In this document: piece after piece, positions 60,101 through 64,000 of the stretch
Layout of the letters: each line of letters starts with the position of its first letter
Position numbering within the stretch: the stretch's first letter is position 1
From: Nocardia anaemiae NBRC 100462
Lineage (GTDB): Bacteria > Actinomycetota > Actinomycetes > Mycobacteriales > Mycobacteriaceae
Direction of reading: 5' to 3'
Length of the DNA stretch: 64,000 nucleotides
Assembly (NCBI RefSeq): GCF_001612725.1
Contig: NZ_BDAZ01000026.1
Span: 62,001 to 126,000, forward strand
Program-made: the position numbers and the translations under genes
The notes under the pieces: generated by a model
What the model saw: only the letters and a program-made list of their open reading frames with translations
Databases searched by the model: none
What the model was told of the DNA's origin: nothing

Positions 60101-60569
60101 GCAGGATATTGCCGGGTTTCACATCGCGGTGCAGCATCCCCCGCCGGTGTGCGGTTTCCAGCGCGCCCGCGATTTTCACGCCGATATGCAACGCGTCGTG
60201 CCAGCCGATCGGACCGTGCTCCTGGATGCGGGTGTCCAGTGAGCCGTGCGGGTGGTACGGCATGACAATGTAGGGCCGTCCGGTGGCGGTTGAGCCCACC
60301 TCGAAGACGCTGACGATATTGGGATGACCCGACAGCTTGCCCATGGCGAGTTGTTCACGGACAAAGCGTTCGAGATTCTCCGATTCCAGATCGGCGGTCA
60401 GCACCTTGATAGCCACCATGCGTTCGAGCGCGGGCTGGGCACACCGGTAGACAACTCCGAATCCGCCGCGTCCGATTTCGGCGGCATCGGTGAACCCGGC
60501 AGCGGCCAGCTCTGCCGCGAACCCTGAGGTGAGGTCGCGTTGCGTGGAAAGCGGATCGATTGGCGACAC
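57195..60569 (-). CDS. pknK: PknK-type serine/threonine kinase with MalT-like ATPase domain
   Basis: A 1124-residue multidomain regulator. The N-terminal kinase has EIGRGGFGVVYRC, VAIKVL (Lys55), HRDVKPGN (Asp149) and ADFGIARL (DFG 167-169). A linker leads to an AAA/STAND ATPase with GPTGFGKTTLAAQW (Walker A, about residue 375) and VVVVIDDWHC, followed by MalT-type helical repeats to the end. This matches mycobacterial PknK (Rv3080c) in length and order. PknK modulates transcription and growth under stress. GTG 60569 (MSPIDPLSTQRDL) is the natural start. It is convergent with the GGDEF-EAL gene. Confidence 0.92.
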   Translation of the reverse strand: MSPIDPLSTQRDLTSGFAAELAAAGFTDAAEIGRGGFGVVYRCAQPALERMVAIKVLTADLESENLERFVREQLAMGKLSGHPNIVSVFEVGSTATGRPYIVMPYHPHGSLDTRIQEHGPIGWHDALHIGVKIAGALETAHRRGMLHRDVKPGNILLTEYGEPQLADFGIARLVGGFETTAGTITGSPAFTAPEVLQGHVPDVTSDIYSLASTLFCASTGHAVFERRNGEQLVAQFLRITKQPIPDLGEAGLPPDVTAAIEAAMSRERSERPSSAAEFGAQLREIQERHGLPPDDMPIPLPAAEPVGHRPSPTPTSGRRRTSATSSTITPPVPATRLRPPVANRPLVDRQRLLALLRDGRNRRLAVIHGPTGFGKTTLAAQWCEALTAEGTAVAWLTVDHDDNNVVWFLAHLIEAIRAARPSLARELGELLEEHGDASERYVLTSLINDIDRRGEEVVVVIDDWHCATDPATTRALRFLLEGCSPALHLVITSRSQAGLPMSSMRARDELVEIGPSALRFDVAEAHTFLVELGGLDLDRADVEDLTESTEGWVAALQLAALSLRGSDVDFMVATSITPRICGELASALTGVPDGQAMLEQIELQDLFLRKLDDGNWFRYHHLFQDFLQQRLERDRPERTTELHRVASRWLAEHRHVSEAVDHALLAGDEQRAIEIVERDGMSLLEYGQFASLIGLVNKLPATIIETHPRLQLDLAWANILLHRAAPAERALRLAESTLDLGELDEASTALLRAEAGVVRAVVAVRADALAGVDDMLAPCFFRAEELSPYVVAIGANVATFAAGYRYDFEEALRIQEWSAPYMRQNKGFYNNIHGLCFLGLAASLQLDIARAEQYFRRAMKVAKQSGGSHSYGARLAGSLLGELLYERGEVAEAERLLDEGYKLGPEAGVVDFKLARYVVGARIKALRGDRAAAIRRLNEGARVARSMSLPRLGAEVENERLRLGLPPHPEFGPLPVVEYGNRREPVDPIDEFTVLYEEFTAIRLLLAAETPEKTELACAWAQEWVDLLESVKRPRELLKARRMLIACLAAAGRTDEAKTLLATVAAQCAEFGSVRYLLDGGPYVVATLAAVYEDQLAGRLRPEWPDVPTEFLLALVNAHAAQRI

Positions 60570-60939
60570 GACGACCCCGATTACAACTACCAGCTAGCTA
60601 CTTCGAGCATATTCCCGTCGCGACGATTCCGCGCGCGCTCGCCTAGGATGCCGCCGCAATTGCCTGCGGTGCAGGCGATCCTGGTCGTCGAATGTCGGGC
60701 CGCCGAAATTATTCGTGTCCCGCACACCGGAGGCTACCGGTTGGCGAACTGTGTCACGACGCGTCCTCGGTGAGCCAGCAGCGGTTCGCTGTCCACCTTG
60801 GGGTTTCGGCACAGAGCCGAGCAATGCCTACCCTTCGGCGATGGCGGCAAGTCGGTCGAGGGATGCTTGCAGCTTGTCAGGCGTGGTGGCGCGGGCGCGC
60901 GGGAGCCGGATCGAAGCATCCGAAGCCGACTCCCGCCAG
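60570..60939. other. Stretch between pknK and the P450-like gene
   Basis: This 370-bp stretch carries the pknK promoter region. On the minus strand, 60828 to about 60945, codons SDWRESASDASIRLPRARAT, then TPDKLQASLDRLAAIAEG and stop look protein-like but have no start of their own; they may be a 3' remnant of a lost gene. No terminator was found after the P450-like gene. Confidence 0.35.
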
Positions 60940-62262
60940 TCAGAAGACCTGCAGCGGAGGGGATTTGGGGAAGGTGACGGGGAGCGCGACCAGGGCACGA
61001 TGGAAGGGGCCCGGTCGCCATTCCAGTTCCTCGTCGGGGACGGCCAGCCGCATTTCCGGTAAGGCGTCCAGGAGTTGATCGATCGCATCCTGTGCGATCA
61101 GGGTCGCGATCGAGCGGGCGGGCCAGGCATGCGGGCCGACGCTCCACGCCAGGTGCGAACTGTTGTCGGTGTACTCGCCGGTGGTGATCGCCGGATCGTT
61201 ATTGCAGCCGGTCATGCTGATGACCACCGGCTGGTGCGCGGGCAACCACGAGCCCTCGATCAACACCGGCTGTTTCGGGAAGGTGATGCAGTAGTTCGAT
61301 AGTGGCGGGTCGGTGAACAGCACCTCGTCCAACGCGTCGCGCGTGGATAGAGTGCCGCCGAGAATGCCACCACCGAACCGATTGTCGGTCAGCATCAGTC
61401 GCAGCGTATTGACGATCAGATTCTGCGTCGGTTCCATTCCGGCGCCGTACAGGAGGAGGACCTGCTGGATCATCTCGGCGTCATCGAGCTTCGCCGGATG
61501 GGCGAGCAGCACGGATATGACATCGTCGGCCGGTTGGTCACGCCTGAGGGAGACCAGTTCGAACATGGCATCGGCAAGAATCTTGCCGCCCTCGACGGCT
61601 GCATCCGCACCCTCCATCATGCGCGCCAGACCGGTTGCGGCACGCTGGCTGATCTCCTGCGGACAACCGAGTATCGCGTTGATCACGGCGAAGGCCAGCG
61701 GCATTGCGTACTGCCCGACCAGATCCGCGGTACCGTCCTCGCAGAAGGTGTTGATCAGCGGAATGGCGATCTTCTCCACGGTGGAATGCAAAGCGAACAT
61801 GTCGACCACACCGAGACCGGCCACGATCGCCTCCCGGTAGCGGGTGTGCTCACGGCCGGTGGTGCGAACCGCCGCCGGACGCCATTCGAGCATCGGCCGC
61901 ACCGGGCAGTCCTCGGGCACGTTCTGCTGCCAGCTTCGTGGATCGGCCGGAAAGTGGTCGGGATCGTTGAGGATCTGCAGCGCGGTGTAGTAACCGATCA
62001 CCAGGGTCGCTGGTACACCGGGAGCCAATTCCACCGGAACCAGCGAACCGTATCTCTTGCGCATCTCGCGGTACGCGTCATGCGGGTTCGCGGCGAATTC
62101 CGCTGAGAACAACGAGATTCGGGGGCCGTCGGTATCGATCGGCGATCCGTGCGCGACAGGGAACGGGCGAGTGGTGGTGGTTGCCGACTCTGGCGTGGTC
62201 AAGAGACGTGACTCCAGTCGTTGTGCAGAAGCGATGAGCATGGTGCGCGACCGCAGGGGCAT
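60940..62262 (-). CDS. Cytochrome P450 homologue lacking the heme-ligand cysteine
   Basis: A 440-residue protein with full P450 length. The I-helix reads LLLYGAGMEPTQNLIVNTLR (AGxEPT, as in the Streptomyces CYP157-like group). The heme loop, which should be GxHxC, is SVGPHAWPARSIAT: Trp380 (codon TGG, 61123-61125) stands where relatives have Cys in HACPA. The ExxR region is DEVLFTDPPL, also without the usual Arg; CYP157 members likewise lack ExxR. A single base change (TGC to TGG) explains the Cys loss. No frameshift is seen. It is unlikely to be a normal monooxygenase. It is divergent from the GAF regulator. Confidence 0.8.
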   Translation of the reverse strand: MPLRSRTMLIASAQRLESRLLTTPESATTTTRPFPVAHGSPIDTDGPRISLFSAEFAANPHDAYREMRKRYGSLVPVELAPGVPATLVIGYYTALQILNDPDHFPADPRSWQQNVPEDCPVRPMLEWRPAAVRTTGREHTRYREAIVAGLGVVDMFALHSTVEKIAIPLINTFCEDGTADLVGQYAMPLAFAVINAILGCPQEISQRAATGLARMMEGADAAVEGGKILADAMFELVSLRRDQPADDVISVLLAHPAKLDDAEMIQQVLLLYGAGMEPTQNLIVNTLRLMLTDNRFGGGILGGTLSTRDALDEVLFTDPPLSNYCITFPKQPVLIEGSWLPAHQPVVISMTGCNNDPAITTGEYTDNSSHLAWSVGPHAWPARSIATLIAQDAIDQLLDALPEMRLAVPDEELEWRPGPFHRALVALPVTFPKSPPLQVF

Positions 62263-62427
62263 CCGTGCCGCCTGCGCAGAGCAGAGTCAGCCTACGTCGA
62301 CCGTCCGGTCCGCGCGTGCCGAGCGGACTACCCACCACATGGAATGGCTGCGGGCGATGTCCCGCCCATTGCCCATCGGAGATGTGACCGGCATTACAGT
62401 GGATGGAGCCGACACGAAGGACACCGA

Positions 62428-63717
62428 TTGAGCACAACAGCGCACGGCAACCCCTGGGTGGCCGTTCGACCGGACGAGGACCTCGCGCAATTGGCGCGGC
62501 GGGTGTCCTGTGCGCATCGCAGCTTTATCGAAGGCGAGCGGCTGCCGACCGATCCGGTGCGCCCGGTGGTGCTGGATTCCTGGCGACGCAGCCGCAGCAG
62601 CGGCGTCGACCCGGACCGCTTCGGCGCCGGTGTCGATCTCGATGGCATTGAGCTGCAACGGTATCGGGCCACGCATCCGACCGCGCTGATCCGACCGGTG
62701 GTGCGCAAGCTGCTCGTCGAGGATGCCGCAGATGCCGGACTGCTCGTCGCGATCAGCGATGCCGAGGGCAGGTTGCTGTGGGTGGAGGGCGATTCGAAGG
62801 TCAAGGACCGGGCGCTGGGGATGAATTTCGTCGAGGGTGCGGATTGGAGTGAGGGCCGGGTGGGCACCAATGCCCCCGGCACCGCGCTCGCCCTCGACCA
62901 CCATGTGCAGATCTTCGGGGCCGAACACTTCAGTCGCGTGGTGCACGAATGGAGTTGTTCCGCTGCGCCCGTACATGATCCGCGCAGCGGTCGGATCATC
63001 GGCGCCATCGATATCACCGGCGGACCCCGTGTCGCGGCGCCGGAGGTGTTATCACTGATCCGCGCTACGGTGTCGGCCGCGGAATCCGAACTGCGCCTGC
63101 TCATGCTCGACGCGCCGAAACCGCTCGCATCGACGACGGCACGCCTCGAGGTGCTCGGTCCGGCCCGACCGACGCTGATCCGCGATGGTGAGCGCATCCG
63201 TCTGTCCCAGCGCCATGCCGAAATCCTTTTGCTGCTTGCCAATTTCCAGGAGGGACTGAGCGCCGACCATCTCGCCATGCTGCTCGACGAATCCGAGTTG
63301 GATCCGGTGACGGTGCGCGCCGAGATGTCGCGGGTGCGAAAGATGTTGGGCGCCAATGGTCTCGGTTCGCGTCCGTATCGGCTGCTGATGGATCTGGATA
63401 CTGATGTCGACCAGGTTCGGCGCGCACTCGCGCACGGCGATACCTCGGCAGCGTTGCGCGCCTATGCCGGTCCGATTCTGCCGCGATCGCTCGCACCGGG
63501 CATCACCGAACTGCGCGTCGAGTTGCGCGGACGGCTGCGCGCGGCCCTGTTGACCGCCGGTGATCGCCGCTTGCTCGCCCGCTGGACCGATTCAGTCGAC
63601 GGCCGCGAGGACGTTGCGGCGTGGACCGCCTACCTCGCCTCCCTTGACCGGCAGTCCTCGCTCTATGCCCAGGTAAAGACGCAACTGCGACTGCTCGACC
63701 GCAAATTGGGCATCTGA
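62428..63717 (+). CDS. GAF-domain transcriptional regulator of the adjacent aldehyde dehydrogenase
   Basis: A 429-residue regulator. The N-terminal part (VVLDSWRRSRSSGVDPDRFG) and the GAF domain (LVAISDAEGRLLWVEGDSKV, EGRVGTNAPGTALALDHHVQ, EWSCSAAPVHDPRSGRIIGA) resemble the sensor half of AcoR-type activators. Instead of a sigma-54 AAA domain, the C-terminus has a winged helix (LSQRHAEILLLLANFQEGLS, VRAEMSRVRKMLG). Such proteins occur next to acetaldehyde dehydrogenase genes in mycobacteria and nocardiae. TTG 62428 is chosen because GAAGGA lies 7 bases upstream and homologous sequence starts there. The aldehyde dehydrogenase follows 91 bp downstream, with a TTGCA-type repeat between them. Confidence 0.85.
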   Translation: MSTTAHGNPWVAVRPDEDLAQLARRVSCAHRSFIEGERLPTDPVRPVVLDSWRRSRSSGVDPDRFGAGVDLDGIELQRYRATHPTALIRPVVRKLLVEDAADAGLLVAISDAEGRLLWVEGDSKVKDRALGMNFVEGADWSEGRVGTNAPGTALALDHHVQIFGAEHFSRVVHEWSCSAAPVHDPRSGRIIGAIDITGGPRVAAPEVLSLIRATVSAAESELRLLMLDAPKPLASTTARLEVLGPARPTLIRDGERIRLSQRHAEILLLLANFQEGLSADHLAMLLDESELDPVTVRAEMSRVRKMLGANGLGSRPYRLLMDLDTDVDQVRRALAHGDTSAALRAYAGPILPRSLAPGITELRVELRGRLRAALLTAGDRRLLARWTDSVDGREDVAAWTAYLASLDRQSSLYAQVKTQLRLLDRKLGI

Positions 63718-63725
63718 CCGGTTTC

Positions 63726-63742
63726 TTGCAACTGTCGTGCAA
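63726..63742. promoter_or_regulatory. TTGCA-N7-TGCAA repeat upstream of the aldehyde dehydrogenase
   Basis: TTGCA (63726-63730) and TGCAA (63738-63742) form an inverted repeat; the same bases also give a direct repeat TGCAAC at 11-bp spacing (63727 and 63738). It lies 67 bp before the dehydrogenase and directly after the GAF regulator, whose binding site it may be. Confidence 0.5.
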
Positions 63743-63808
63743 CATGGCCGCTTCTAGTGTTCCGGATCACACCTGACGTAGGAAAGTCAGCAGATCGAGG
63801 AGCATTCG

Positions 63809-64000
63809 ATGACCGTCTTCGCCCGCCCAGGCACACCCGGCGCCGCCATGTCGTTCCAGACCCGATACGACAACTGGATCGGCGGCGAATGGGTCGCGCC
63901 GGTCAAGGGGCAGTACTTCGAAAACCCCAGTCCCGTAACGGGTCAGCCGTTCTGTGAGGTCGCGCGCGGCACCGCGGAGGATATCGAACTCGCCCTCGAT
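63809..64000 (+). CDS. Aldehyde dehydrogenase, partial (N-terminal part)
   Basis: The first 64 residues are visible before the window edge: MTVFARPGTPGAAMSFQTRY, DNWIGGEWVAPVKGQYFENP, SPVTGQPFCEVARGTAEDIE. The Y-x-N-x-I-x-G-x-W-V-x-P-x-x-G-x-Y-F-x-N-x-x-P-V-T-G pattern is that of NAD-dependent acetaldehyde dehydrogenases of the ExaC/AldA type. ATG 63809 follows CGAGGAG. The upstream GAF regulator is its probable activator. The catalytic Cys and Glu lie outside the window. Confidence 0.9.
   Translation, partial: MTVFARPGTPGAAMSFQTRYDNWIGGEWVAPVKGQYFENPSPVTGQPFCEVARGTAEDIELALD

Noticed and set aside
1..64000. tRNA genes, CRISPR arrays, insertion sequences, phage genes
   Set aside because: Looked for by eye; no cloverleaf ending, repeat-spacer array, transposase motif or integrase was found.

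Overview
This 64 kb window is high-GC actinobacterial chromosome. Several markers point to a mycolate-containing genus of the order Mycobacteriales, most likely Nocardia or close to it: a CYP125-type steroid hydroxylase preceded by a KstR-type box, a PknK-type kinase/MalT-like ATPase, a DUF3556 membrane protein, an antigen-85-like esterase, an F420-type oxidoreductase, and many TetR regulators. No rRNA, tRNA, CRISPR array, transposase or phage gene was recognised. The layout is that of an accessory chromosomal arm: many small divergent regulator/target pairs, scattered secreted proteins, orphan hydrolases and several decayed gene remnants.

Region by region. 1-6.4 kb: TetR/Gfo-Idh-MocA pair with two operators, a fatty-acid desaturase, a LuxR regulator divergent from two secreted proteins (DUF5648 repeats and a LecA/PA-IL-like lectin fold), a DinB-like remnant, and a TetR/DUF1772 pair sharing a strong operator. 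7-10.8 kb: a HelR/HelD-type RNA-polymerase ATPase behind a rifamycin-associated element (RAE), a SUKH-like protein and an I36-type inhibitor. 10.9-17.5 kb: YdcF and SnoaL proteins, an FAD oxidoreductase translationally coupled to an ECF41-type sigma factor with a matching promoter, secreted proteins and an Ag85-like esterase. 17.5-31.3 kb: LysR/MFS, PucR, TetR/ABC1-kinase, alpha/beta hydrolases (one lacking its nucleophile), an EamA / NAD(P)-binding / beta-propeller operon divergent from a LysR gene, and an MFS/MarR operon. 31.4-34.6 kb: cyp125 and an F420-type (LLM) oxidoreductase. 34.6-43.6 kb: an MFS exporter fused to three carboxypeptidase-regulatory-like repeats, a divergent lipoprotein polysaccharide deacetylase / DUF4015 glycoside hydrolase pair resembling a split PgaB, a secreted S33 peptidase, a GerW-like membrane protein and a TerD-AIM24 fusion. 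43.6-53.2 kb: M3 peptidase, a PAP2-DAG kinase fusion, the msrB-msrA operon, HbpS/GlcG and DUF3556 proteins. 53.2-64 kb: a PheC-like secreted protein, YggT, a GGDEF-EAL protein, pknK, a P450 homologue whose heme cysteine is Trp, and a GAF regulator followed by an aldehyde dehydrogenase cut by the window edge.

How the genes work together. Most units are self-contained regulator/target modules whose operators can be read directly as inverted repeats. The clearest linked functions are protein repair (msrBA), rifamycin tolerance (RAE-helR), the sigma factor/oxidoreductase pair, extracellular polysaccharide processing (deacetylase plus glycoside hydrolase), and acetaldehyde-type oxidation (GAF regulator plus dehydrogenase). 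Start codons were chosen from ribosome-binding sites where these could be seen. All functional calls come from recognising motifs by eye; no database search was run.
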